Source: a virus
IMG/VR virus record: IMGVR_UViG_3300032032_000005
Coordinates: 1-46,636 of that record
DNA length: 46,636 nt
Direction: 5' to 3' (one strand)
The notes under the pieces are model-generated. The model saw nothing but the letters and a program-made list of their open reading frames with translations, was not told the origin of the DNA and did not search any database. The first letter of the stretch is position 1. Every line of letters begins with the position of its first letter. Shown here piece by piece: positions 6,561 to 13,887 of the stretch. Both the position numbers and the translations under genes were made by a program.

Positions 6561-6780
6561 TGCGTTCTTTTATCGAAAGCTCAATCTCGATTCGCTTTTC
6601 GATAAAATGTTGGGCCTTACGCAGGTCTTCGATCGTGTTGTTTTTAAGTCGGCATCGCGCTAAATATTTGATGGCGCTGCCAACAAAATAATCGCATTCC
6701 CACGCGGAGATAACATCCCACGGCTCCGGTTGTAACGCCTTATAATGCTGGCCGCCGACTTGTCGTTGATTCGCACTCAC
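6553..6780 (-). CDS. DUF3310 protein (nucleotide-kinase-associated family)
   Basis: A 75-residue protein with the DUF3310 signature: GGQHY at the N-terminus, EPWDVISAWECDYFVGSAIK, YLARCR, and a C-terminal helix EDLRKAQHFIEKRIE. DUF3310 is widespread in phages and has been linked to T7 gp1.7-type nucleotide kinase activity, though most members are untested. The start is taken as the GTG at 6780, which overlaps the upstream stop by 4 bp (GTGA) and has GGAG 7 nt before it; a longer reading would remove that coupling. Confidence 0.85.
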   Translation of the reverse strand: MSANQRQVGGQHYKALQPEPWDVISAWECDYFVGSAIKYLARCRLKNNTIEDLRKAQHFIEKRIEIELSIKERNE

Positions 6781-6983
6781 TGCGCTGCTCCGGCGCACTC
6801 GGCGCAAATGTCCACTGTGATGTAAAAAGGCTCCCACGTATGGACCGTCCCGTCGTACGACGCCATTCCCGCGCGCCCTACGCGCTTCGATCGTTGGCCG
6901 TATTGGTCACCCTTGTTGATTTCCGCCTCACAGTCTTTGCAGATGCGGGGCTTCCTTGAGCGTTTGGTCTTGTACGTTACCAC
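6777..6983 (-). CDS. Small zinc-ribbon-like protein
   Basis: A 68-residue protein with a GTG start at 6983 overlapping the upstream gene by 7 bp. It carries RICKDCEAEINKGDQYG at 14-30 and ICAEC near the end, two CxxC knuckles separated by about 40 residues, plus aromatic residues (HTWEPFYITVDIC). The CKDC-I-KGD-Y pattern resembles small PARP-type or treble-clef zinc fingers found in phages. Function unknown; DNA or host-protein binding is likely. Confidence 0.7.
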   Translation of the reverse strand: MVTYKTKRSRKPRICKDCEAEINKGDQYGQRSKRVGRAGMASYDGTVHTWEPFYITVDICAECAGAAQ

Positions 6984-7246
6984 GGTAAATCATCCACTTC
7001 GAAGATCCGTGATTCGCGGTCTTCGACCCGGAGGTTGCGAGCAATGTGTTCAGCTTCCTGTCGCGTATAGGTCGATTCGCTACGCAGCTCCAAGCTCGCG
7101 ACACTACGATAAACGACGATAAAGCGCTGTGGCTCTTGGGACTTTTCCAGCTCGTGGGCGTTCTCGATTTCATACACGTCTTGCATACTTTCCACCACTT
7201 TGACGGCGCGAAGCCACGTCTCTCTGTCATAATTGTTTTTGGTCAT
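6977..7246 (-). CDS. Phage hypothetical protein
   Basis: An 89-residue acidic protein with an excellent AAAGGAG site before the ATG at 7246 and a sigma-70-like promoter at 7282-7310. It leads the small-gene operon 7246-6333. An N-terminal helix (ETWLRAVKVVESMQDVYEIE) is followed by a strand-rich segment (RFIVVYRSVASLELRSEST) and a helix (RQEAEHIARNL). No family is recognised. Confidence 0.7.
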   Translation of the reverse strand: MTKNNYDRETWLRAVKVVESMQDVYEIENAHELEKSQEPQRFIVVYRSVASLELRSESTYTRQEAEHIARNLRVEDRESRIFEVDDLPW

Positions 7247-7281
7247 TTACGACTCCTTTCCTTTGAGTTTGTCAGTATATT

Positions 7282-7310
7282 ATTTTAGCGGACAGTATGG
7301 GACCGGTCAA
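7282..7310 (-). promoter_or_regulatory. Sigma-70-type promoter of the 7246-6333 operon
   Basis: On the minus strand TTGACC (7305-7310), a 17-nt spacer and TAAAAT (7282-7287), sitting between the terminator at 7311-7345 and the start at 7246. It is the best host-type promoter in the window and suggests early transcription by host RNA polymerase. Confidence 0.75.
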
Positions 7311-7345
7311 CGAAAAAAAACCGGGCGCACTAGGTACGCCCGGTC
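7311..7345 (-). terminator. Rho-independent terminator of the 7921-7434 operon
   Basis: Minus strand: ACCGGGCG, about 9-nt loop, CGCCCGGT, then a long T run. It shares the CCGGGC stem and T tract with the terminators at 165-191 and 1110-1138. About 90 bp of unexplained GC-rich sequence separates it from the stop at 7434. Confidence 0.85.
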
Positions 7346-7433
7346 GGTCGAGGGCTCCGGCGTCGAGGGGACAAATCAGCCGGAGCTATTGGGATGCGCG
7401 TGGTGTGTTCCGCCGACGCGCGCGGCGAGGACT

Positions 7434-7739
7434 TTAGTGAAGTGACCCGTCGTCTTTCAAAAACGGTTCCAAAATATCCGCATATTCGTCATCCGGTGTG
7501 TCTTCCTGCGTGTGGAGAGCGACAGCGATACTGAGGGCCGATCCAATGAGGCCCATCGCTTGCGTTTGGTCTGAAGACCCGCGCAGCAGTGCCTGTAGCA
7601 TGACAGTCAACGCGCCGCTCATCGCTGAATCAAACCCCAACTCGTTCTCGCCAAATTTTTCGATGAGATTTTTTGTGAGTGATGCGGCTTTTTCAAAAGC
7701 ATGGATTCTGTTTTGGGCTTCAGCAACAGACATGCTCAT
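7434..7739 (-). CDS. Phage hypothetical protein, all-helical
   Basis: A 101-residue protein, MSMSVAEAQNRIHAFEKA..., predicted mostly helical (LTKNLIEKFGENELGF, ALTVMLQALL, QAMGLIGSALSIAVAL) with an acidic tail. The ATG at 7739 overlaps the upstream stop by 4 bp (ATGA); the second ATG at 7733 has better spacing from AAGG and is an alternative. Function unknown. Confidence 0.65.
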   Translation of the reverse strand: MSMSVAEAQNRIHAFEKAASLTKNLIEKFGENELGFDSAMSGALTVMLQALLRGSSDQTQAMGLIGSALSIAVALHTQEDTPDDEYADILEPFLKDDGSLH

Positions 7740-7921
7740 CCTTGCTGGATCCGGCTCCACGCCCGTTCCAATGCCATTGCGTCGTCCTCGGAGAGGCGTT
7801 CTGAAAACTCAGTCAAAGCCGCTTCGATGATTTGAACAGCGGCGGCCCATTCGAGGGTTTCCGCGTAGACAGGATGTACTTCATCCGCCGGGGGAAGAGA
7901 AAAGTTTACAACGTTTGACAT
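7736..7921 (-). CDS. Small phage protein
   Basis: A 61-residue acidic protein, MSNVVNFSLPPADEVHPVYAE..., with one or two long helices (LEWAAAVQIIEAALTEF, DDAMALERAWSRIQQ). A GGGA ribosome site lies about 10 nt upstream. It forms a two-gene operon with the downstream helical protein; similar composition suggests they could act together (inference). Confidence 0.6.
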   Translation of the reverse strand: MSNVVNFSLPPADEVHPVYAETLEWAAAVQIIEAALTEFSERLSEDDAMALERAWSRIQQG

Positions 7922-7995
7922 AGTTTTTGTTCCCGTTTACCGTAGGCGTCAGCTTATCGTAGATAGTCTTATACATCAACCGGAGAAAAGCAAAA

Positions 7996-8127
7996 ATGGA
8001 GTATATCATGCGAGATCAGCGGAAACCGAACGAGCGCTATCGACGGCGACAAGCCTTCGAAAAGACGTACATGTGGATCGCATCGGTCGCGGTGTTGTCC
8101 GTAACGCTTTATGGCATATTCCATTAG
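7996..8127 (+). CDS. 43-residue single-pass membrane peptide
   Basis: Plus-strand gene reading MEYIMRDQRKPNERYRRRQ, a short linker, then a hydrophobic segment (WIASVAVLSVTLYGIF) at the C-terminus. Basic N-terminal half plus one transmembrane helix predicts an inner-membrane protein with the basic part in the cytoplasm. GGAG at 7982-7985 precedes the ATG by about 10 nt, and GTCTTATACA just upstream resembles the promoter region of the other plus-strand gene at 15358. Its stop overlaps the stop of the convergent 8124-8327 gene by 4 bp. Could be a superinfection-exclusion or host-takeover peptide (inference). Confidence 0.5.
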   Translation: MEYIMRDQRKPNERYRRRQAFEKTYMWIASVAVLSVTLYGIFH

Positions 8128-8327
8128 GCGTTCTCTGCGTTGCGCCGAGCGTCGATTTCTTCTTTCAAAAACTTCTGATCTTTTTTAGATAGGTTTTCCC
8201 GTTTCCACGCTTCCCACGTGAGTCGCAACTGGCCCGAAATTGATCGAGCTTCAATGCGAGCGACAGCGGAAATTTCCTCATACATGGGTCTAGTGACAAG
8301 CACCGACTTCCATTTCGTCGTGTCCAT
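8124..8327 (-). CDS. Ribbon-helix-helix (Arc/CopG-like) DNA-binding protein
   Basis: A 67-residue protein: MDTTKWKSVLVTRPMYEEIS gives the beta strand and first helix, then AVARIEARSISGQLRLTWEAW the second helix of a ribbon-helix-helix fold, ending in a charged tail. Such proteins are dimeric repressors or transcription switches. The ATG at 8327 has GGAG about 10 nt upstream. It has its own promoter at 8364-8391 and lies just after the DNA polymerase gene, so it may regulate early transcription (inference). Confidence 0.7.
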   Translation of the reverse strand: MDTTKWKSVLVTRPMYEEISAVARIEARSISGQLRLTWEAWKRENLSKKDQKFLKEEIDARRNAENA

Positions 8328-8363
8328 TTTTGCGTTCTCCGATTGGTGTAGTGGGATCATGGG

Positions 8364-8391
8364 ATTTTATCGGATTCTCCAATAAAATCAA
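8364..8391 (-). promoter_or_regulatory. Sigma-70-type promoter of the ribbon-helix-helix gene
   Basis: Minus strand TTGATT (8386-8391), 16-nt spacer and TAAAAT (8364-8369). The -35 overlaps the stop codon of the DNA polymerase gene. A start about 7 nt later gives a leader of roughly 30 nt. Confidence 0.6.
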
Positions 8392-10292
8392 GAGGCTTCG
8401 CCCCAGCTCTGTCCTATTTCAATATCACAACGGTTGGGGATCTCTAAGGGCACCGCGTTCACCATAATTTCCGCATATTTTTCCGCCTGTTCCCGGTTTT
8501 CAACTGAAAAGCACAGCTCGTCGTGGATTTGAACGAGTGGCACCACACCGGTCTGGAACAAATCGATCATGCTCTGTTTGCACATGTCCGCAGCGCTCGC
8601 TTGGATCAATCGATTTAAACTTTTATACGTATATGCGCGCACCAGTCGGGTCGTTCCGCCGTACTCAGCGATGGCCTCGTCTCTTGGGAGCGCTTTGTGC
8701 ATCTCAAACGAGTCGGGTTCCCACAGGTCGAAGCGGCACTTCCGGCCTCGGAGGCTGCGTATCGAGCCGCTGGAGCGCGGATCGTTCAATCGACTGCTTA
8801 CCCCTCGCATCAGTTGGCGAACGAACGGTACGCGCTCGTGGTAGCGGTCGGTGAGGGTCTTGGCTTCGGCTTTGTCGATGTCGAGTTGTTCCGCGAGCTT
8901 GTTGACGCCCATGCCGTACATCATGGCGAGGTTAATCATTTTTGCTTGCTTGCGGGGGATTTCAGCCATTTCGGCGACGAGGCTGTGGAAGTCCATTTTC
9001 GGATCGTTCGTATAGCCGTCTAGAAATTCGGACAAGCCCTTCAATTCCGTATTTTTTGAATCCCCGTAGGCCTTGGCGTAGTGCACCAAGATCCGTGGTT
9101 CTTGCTGGGAATAGTCTATCGCCGCCCACTGTTGCCCCTCTTCCGGTAGGAACAGACTTCGGATCATCGGTCCGAGTGTCGGGTTCCGTGCAGGCAACTG
9201 CTGAATGTTCGGGTTCTGATAACTCAGGCGACCGGACACGGTGCCGCCGGAATCGCTGCGGTTTTGATTGATGTGCGCGTGAATGCGCCCGTCCTTTCCA
9301 ACATACTTCAGGACGTTGCCGACAAAGGCCGAATGCGTTTTGTTCAGTTCCCTCGCTTGCATGATAAGGGCGGGTAATTCGTGAGAGTGTTCAGACAGGA
9401 ACCCGCGCGTGAAGGACGGTGCCCCCTGTTCGGTTTTTGGGTATGACAGGCCCACCTTTTCAAAAGCCGCAGCGACCGATTGAGCGGCCCAGATTTCGAT
9501 ATCTTTCCCGGCCAGTTTTTTTATCTTTCGGAGCGTGGCTTTTTCCTGTTTGATGAGTTCCTGTTTGGTCCGTTCGGCGCGGTCAAGATCGACGCGAATA
9601 CCTTTCCATGTCATTTCGATCAGGCACGGCAGCAACGCCATTTCCAGTTCCCAGATGGTGGTCAGATCTTGCTTCATCAGTTCCAATTTGAAACAGTGCC
9701 ACAGTTCCAGCGTTAAACGGGCATCGGCTTCGCCGTAGGGGCCAACGTACATGGCGGGAAGCAGATACAGTTCGGCTTTTGGATCTACGCCAAACTCTTG
9801 CGCGGCTTCGGTGAGCAGGCGTTCGCTTTTTGTTTGGGACAGGTAGTCATAGGCCAGTGCGTTCAGCGAATAGGAGAAGCGGTTTTCATCGAGCAAGCTG
9901 GCGGTGATCATGGTGTCGATGAGCTTACCCTTGACGGTAAAGCCCTCGTGTTTCAGAAAACCCACATCGTATGCGGCGTTGTGAAAAATTTTGTCGGCAG
10001 GGCATTCGCAGATTTTTTTAATCCAGCGGTGCACGATGCGTTCATCCAGATTGCCGCCGCCCATGTGTCGGATCGGCACGTAGCCATTCCACGAAGCGGT
10101 GGCAATGGCGTAGCCGACGACTTCGCCGTTGCCCGTAGGCCAGCCGGGGCCGTGGGATTTTAAATTGGGGTCTTTTGTTTCCAAGTCGATGGCGATTTCA
10201 GTTGCGGACGTGAGGTCTGGAAGCTCACTGGGAGGCACCCATTCGCTTTTCGGTGGAAACATTGCCATCTGAAGTTTAGTGACAGATTTCAT
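8388..10292 (-). CDS. polA: Family A DNA polymerase with 3'-5' exonuclease (Leu762 type)
   Basis: A 634-residue replicative polymerase. Exonuclease motifs: AIDLE (Asp36, Glu38), FHNAAYD (103-109) and YGEAD (186-190). Polymerase motif A is AIDYSQQEPR with Asp393, motif B RKQAKMINLAMMYG (447-460) and motif C QIHDE (588-592). There is no 5' nuclease domain. In motif B, Leu455 occupies the place of E. coli Phe762, a position known to vary (Phe, Tyr, Leu) among virioplankton polymerases and proposed to affect fidelity and speed. It is the last gene of the replication operon and overlaps the HTH gene by 4 bp. Confidence 0.97.
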   Translation of the reverse strand: MKSVTKLQMAMFPPKSEWVPPSELPDLTSATEIAIDLETKDPNLKSHGPGWPTGNGEVVGYAIATASWNGYVPIRHMGGGNLDERIVHRWIKKICECPADKIFHNAAYDVGFLKHEGFTVKGKLIDTMITASLLDENRFSYSLNALAYDYLSQTKSERLLTEAAQEFGVDPKAELYLLPAMYVGPYGEADARLTLELWHCFKLELMKQDLTTIWELEMALLPCLIEMTWKGIRVDLDRAERTKQELIKQEKATLRKIKKLAGKDIEIWAAQSVAAAFEKVGLSYPKTEQGAPSFTRGFLSEHSHELPALIMQARELNKTHSAFVGNVLKYVGKDGRIHAHINQNRSDSGGTVSGRLSYQNPNIQQLPARNPTLGPMIRSLFLPEEGQQWAAIDYSQQEPRILVHYAKAYGDSKNTELKGLSEFLDGYTNDPKMDFHSLVAEMAEIPRKQAKMINLAMMYGMGVNKLAEQLDIDKAEAKTLTDRYHERVPFVRQLMRGVSSRLNDPRSSGSIRSLRGRKCRFDLWEPDSFEMHKALPRDEAIAEYGGTTRLVRAYTYKSLNRLIQASAADMCKQSMIDLFQTGVVPLVQIHDELCFSVENREQAEKYAEIMVNAVPLEIPNRCDIEIGQSWGEAS

Positions 10293-10783
10293 TCTTCACC
10301 TGCGGTATTCGCGCGGGAGCGTTGCTTGATAAATAGGAGTAAGGCTTCCGGCTCATAGCAAACGCGGCGGCCTAGCTTAACAAATCTAGGTCCTCCTCCG
10401 AGCCAGCGCCACTTCGTCAATGCCGATTTGCTCACGCCCAGAAATTCGGCGGCGGCCCGTGTGTCTAGCAGTGCGTCTTCGGGGGCTAATGTTTTTATGG
10501 CGGCCCGTTTGGCGACGGGTTGTGTCGTTTCGTACTCGACGCGATCGTCCCCCATTTCGAGTACAACATCGACCAACAATCCTTGCCACTTTTCGAGAAT
10601 GTTGATGTACCCCGCCATGTTCTGCGCGGCGACGGACTCCTCCAGAGCTTGCACCTCATCTAAACCACGTACGGCCATTTGAAACTCTTCCCTCTCGTTA
10701 TCTAAAATTCTGGACAACCGGGATTCAAATTCCGTCAAGTCGAGGCTCAAGTCCTTCAACACTTTTTTTCTGATTTCGTTCAT
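10289..10783 (-). CDS. Protein with C-terminal excisionase/MerR-type helix-turn-helix
   Basis: A 164-residue protein. The N-terminal 95 residues are helical and charged; residues about 105-158 form a winged helix-turn-helix of the HTH_17/excisionase type (LLDTRAAAEFLGVSKSAL, TKWRWLGGGPRFVKLGRRV, YEPEALLLFIKQRSR). Fused to 4-bp overlaps on both sides between helicase and polymerase, it probably acts in replication, for example as an origin-binding or loader factor, rather than as an excisionase, since no integrase is seen (inference). Confidence 0.75.
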   Translation of the reverse strand: MNEIRKKVLKDLSLDLTEFESRLSRILDNEREEFQMAVRGLDEVQALEESVAAQNMAGYINILEKWQGLLVDVVLEMGDDRVEYETTQPVAKRAAIKTLAPEDALLDTRAAAEFLGVSKSALTKWRWLGGGPRFVKLGRRVCYEPEALLLFIKQRSRANTAGEE

Positions 10784-12288
10784 ATTAGGTAGCTCAAATT
10801 TAGGTTTTCTGGTTCCACAATATATAAGTTTTGTCTTGCGCGTGTTACTCCCACGTAAAAAACGCGGTGCGTGTCATTGTCGAAATCCAACGCGGCTGCG
10901 GGCGCTAGATCGGAAAACAAAACGACGTTATCCGCTTCGCCGCCTTTCGCTTGATGAATGGTGGATAATCGAATACGCGGTTCGGCGTTGAACTTTTCTC
11001 CGCGCCGTAACAAGGCGACGATGTACGCACGATCGGCATCCGGCAGGCGGTCCATGGCTTCGTGCCAGATCTGGTCCGCACTAGCCACCAATCCGTGTTG
11101 TTTCTGAAGTTTTTCCAGTGTGAACATCGTGGTGTCGTCTTCGAGAATTTTTTTGTGCCCACGGTTGACTCGTACGCCATTTCCGGACATGTATGCATAA
11201 ATGCACTGAGCCGTGTGCAGTGAGACTTCGTTCCCTTTCCGCAAAGTTTCCCACCCATTGACAGCTTCGGATAATTTTTCAGAAATCGATCGCTGGCGGG
11301 GACGTTCGAAAAGGTAGCCCATGGAGCGCAATGTGGTGTCCAGCGGGTCCAGCATGTAATTCGCTTGGGTAAGAATGAGCCATGAGCCGTGGGACAGGTC
11401 TGCTTCGGACAGGTCATAGATCCGTTCGACGGTGCCCTTTTCCTGCCGGGGCAGGTATCGCTTGGGGTACCGGTCTGTGATCCGCGACACAATTTTATCG
11501 GCAACGGTATGGACACTTTGTGGGATCCGATAGGATTGCTCCAAGGTTTCGGTGCCGCCGGGGAGGTGGATGAATTGATTGATGTCTGCTCCCGCCCAAC
11601 GGTAGATGGCTTGGTCGTCGTCGCCCGCGCAATACATTTTTTCGCTGTGCTTATCCAGACCGTGGGCAATGTCCCATTGCAGTGGACTCAGGTCTTGTGC
11701 TTCATCGAGAAAGCAGACTTTGAACCGTGGGCAGTGGTCCGCCATATTTTCCGCAAACATCACGAGCGTATCTGTGTAGTCCAGCAGACCGTTCGCTTTT
11801 TTATACTTGTGGTAGGCGCGGGCCACGTACGACACTTCTTCCCACACGTTATCCAAATGGGATTGGTCGTATTGCGCCCGAACGGAGACTTTCCGCAACC
11901 TCGCTAAATTTATGAGGCTTAGAATGGGGTGGTCCGAGGAAGAAAGTGTTGTTCCATCGCCCACAAAGGGTTCTTTTTTGGACCGTACCAACTCGATCCC
12001 AAGGTGCTTTGAAAGCTCATGGAAATGTGAGATTTCCATTTGTTGATCTTTGCGAAGCCCGAGGAGCCTGTAGGACAAACTGTGTAATGTGCGAAAGTAG
12101 ACGAGGTCCTGTTCCGCATCCAAGTTAAATCGCTTCGCGGCGCGGTCCCGCGCTTCCGTGGCGGCTTTTTTCGTGAACGAGAGGAATGCGATCTGGTTAG
12201 GAGGCACTTCATCGGCCAGAGCTTGATCCACCAGATTCAACAGCGTCGTCGTTTTGCCCGTACCGGGGGGTCCGAAGATCCGAAACAT
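10780..12288 (-). CDS. UvrD/Rep-like SF1 DNA helicase
   Basis: A 502-residue superfamily 1A helicase. Walker A is GPPGTGKTTT (6-15), motif Ia FLSFTKKAA, motif II FLDEAQD (193-199), motif III AGDDDQAIYRWAGAD (221-235), motif IV-like LEQSYRIP, motif V STIHQAKGGEADNV and motif VI FYVGVTRARQNLYIV near the C-terminus. It unwinds duplex DNA 3' to 5' and is probably the replicative helicase here, since no DnaB-type helicase is present. It is shorter than host UvrD (about 720 residues), lacking part of the 2B region. ATG overlaps the primase stop (TGATG). Confidence 0.93.
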   Translation of the reverse strand: MFRIFGPPGTGKTTTLLNLVDQALADEVPPNQIAFLSFTKKAATEARDRAAKRFNLDAEQDLVYFRTLHSLSYRLLGLRKDQQMEISHFHELSKHLGIELVRSKKEPFVGDGTTLSSSDHPILSLINLARLRKVSVRAQYDQSHLDNVWEEVSYVARAYHKYKKANGLLDYTDTLVMFAENMADHCPRFKVCFLDEAQDLSPLQWDIAHGLDKHSEKMYCAGDDDQAIYRWAGADINQFIHLPGGTETLEQSYRIPQSVHTVADKIVSRITDRYPKRYLPRQEKGTVERIYDLSEADLSHGSWLILTQANYMLDPLDTTLRSMGYLFERPRQRSISEKLSEAVNGWETLRKGNEVSLHTAQCIYAYMSGNGVRVNRGHKKILEDDTTMFTLEKLQKQHGLVASADQIWHEAMDRLPDADRAYIVALLRRGEKFNAEPRIRLSTIHQAKGGEADNVVLFSDLAPAAALDFDNDTHRVFYVGVTRARQNLYIVEPENLNLSYLI

Positions 12289-13826
12289 CAGAAAGGGGAG
12301 TCCTTATTTTCCCCGAAATCTGGGGCAGGCACTTCAACAGCATGCTGTTCGTGCGCCGGAATAGACCAGACGCGGATAGGTTTCCCGCTCACTTTGAGGA
12401 GAATCGATTTCCCGTTGATGTCCCGCAGACGCTGGGCCATCTTGTGCGGTTTGAAATCAAAGAACCGGTTCTTTCGCAGGAAGGCATCAAAATCTTTGAG
12501 TCGGAAATATGTGACACCGTCTTCTTCATCGGTGTAAGGGCGTCTTAAAAGGATTTCCTCCCGTTCACTGGCGCGCTGCTTGCTCGTGCACCACTCTTCG
12601 AGGAAATCATAAAACTGTCCCGCGATGCTGGCGTCCTGACTCACTTCCCGTACGTTTCCCTCGGTTTGCGTCATGTCCATCAACAAGTGGTTCAGGCGTC
12701 CTTCCCACACTTCTTTGGTTTGAGTTCGCGGCATGAAATTCAATTGTTCGACGCAGGATCTCTGGAAGGCGGGCTGGTTCATTAGACCTTCCGTGTCCAT
12801 TTCCAAGGGCTGTCCGTTCACGTCCACAAACCAGACGGGAGGCTGGCTGTTATATTTTCGAAGGTTGGCGATAAGTGTTCCGGTGGCCGTGGCGTCTACG
12901 CCGTGCTTTCGTGTCCGGCATAAATCAGCATTGCAAAAGGCGTTTATGGGGCTGTCTTTACATTTGTACGTGTAGTCTTTTTTCTGCAACTGCTTGGCGA
13001 CAACATTGACTTCCGAGAGGGGCAACGGAGGAACAAGGTAGTTGGCGTTGTAATTCAAAATCTCCGTTTCCCATGCGTCTGGGAAGGCTTTTCGCAAAAA
13101 AACGCCGATATTGAACAGGCCGTTATTTCGGGATCCCTCGGAAATTTTTTGAGAACACAGATGCTGTAGACAGGGAGGGCCGTCGGGAACGGGCGTACCG
13201 TCCGTGGCTTCAATGGTCAGGGCCAGCAACTGCTCTGGAGTTTGAACATGCTTTTCGTGAAGCTCAAAAAACTCGGAAAGTGTGGCAGCGGAGCCGTCAT
13301 CATGGATAGCGTAGCGCAACCCATCGGAGGCATCATAGTACGGAATGTTCAGAAAATTCCCTACATCCCCCCGGTCCAGATTGAGTTGGATCTGTTTAGG
13401 AAACACCTCACACGTGCCGTAGCCCAGCCCTGCGCTCAAACTCTGCAACACCTCTTGCATCTCTTTTGCGGCAATCCACTCCGTGCAGAACAAAAAGCAA
13501 TGTGCGCCTCCGGATTTGCTTCGACAAACGACAAGCGGCAATTTTGCTTTGCGGATTTTTTCCACCAGCACTTTGTGGTCCAGCGGATACTCATCAATAT
13601 CGAGACAACCCCAGCGGCATTCGTTCGTTTCGTTGATGGGAATGATCCCAATCGAAACCCCTTCCCCGCTCAAGTGGTTTTCCCACAGAGCCGTGGTTCG
13701 TGGTTCGCGAACTAGGCTGGCTTTTCCTAGATTTTTTCCGTTCGCGTTTTTTCGTTTGACATTGTAGGTTCCGTACGCCTGTCTCAGGCCGTCGAAAATA
13801 CCTGCAAATTTTCCTGCATCTGACAT
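12288..13826 (-). CDS. Archaeo-eukaryotic-type primase (TOTE-like)
   Basis: A 512-residue primase of the AEP superfamily. Motif I is WGCLDIDEY (Asp76, Asp78), motif II CRSKSGGAHCFLF (His109), and EVFPKQ (140-145) followed by GNFLNIPYYD matches the TOTE-type primase core. A PriCT-like helical segment (NNGLFNIGVFLRKAFPDAW) follows, then a cysteine cluster (YTYKCKDSPINAFC, NADLC) that could bind zinc or an Fe-S cluster. The C-terminal third is less conserved and may contact the helicase. The ATG at 13826 has a strong GGGGGG site 4-5 nt upstream. It replaces the usual DnaG-type primase. Confidence 0.88.
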   Translation of the reverse strand: MSDAGKFAGIFDGLRQAYGTYNVKRKNANGKNLGKASLVREPRTTALWENHLSGEGVSIGIIPINETNECRWGCLDIDEYPLDHKVLVEKIRKAKLPLVVCRSKSGGAHCFLFCTEWIAAKEMQEVLQSLSAGLGYGTCEVFPKQIQLNLDRGDVGNFLNIPYYDASDGLRYAIHDDGSAATLSEFFELHEKHVQTPEQLLALTIEATDGTPVPDGPPCLQHLCSQKISEGSRNNGLFNIGVFLRKAFPDAWETEILNYNANYLVPPLPLSEVNVVAKQLQKKDYTYKCKDSPINAFCNADLCRTRKHGVDATATGTLIANLRKYNSQPPVWFVDVNGQPLEMDTEGLMNQPAFQRSCVEQLNFMPRTQTKEVWEGRLNHLLMDMTQTEGNVREVSQDASIAGQFYDFLEEWCTSKQRASEREEILLRRPYTDEEDGVTYFRLKDFDAFLRKNRFFDFKPHKMAQRLRDINGKSILLKVSGKPIRVWSIPAHEQHAVEVPAPDFGENKDSPF

Positions 13827-13887
13827 GAAACCCCCCTGATCGAGACGGCGCATAACGCGCCGTCATAATTTTTTGTTTTATTTCCGA

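Noticed and set aside
10289-10783. Excisionase of a lysogeny module
   Set aside because: The HTH fold fits, but no integrase, repressor pair or att site is visible and the gene is locked into the replication operon.
11389-11907. Plus-strand frame of 172 codons opposite the UvrD-like helicase
   Set aside because: The minus strand carries a complete set of helicase motifs; the plus frame has no independent support.
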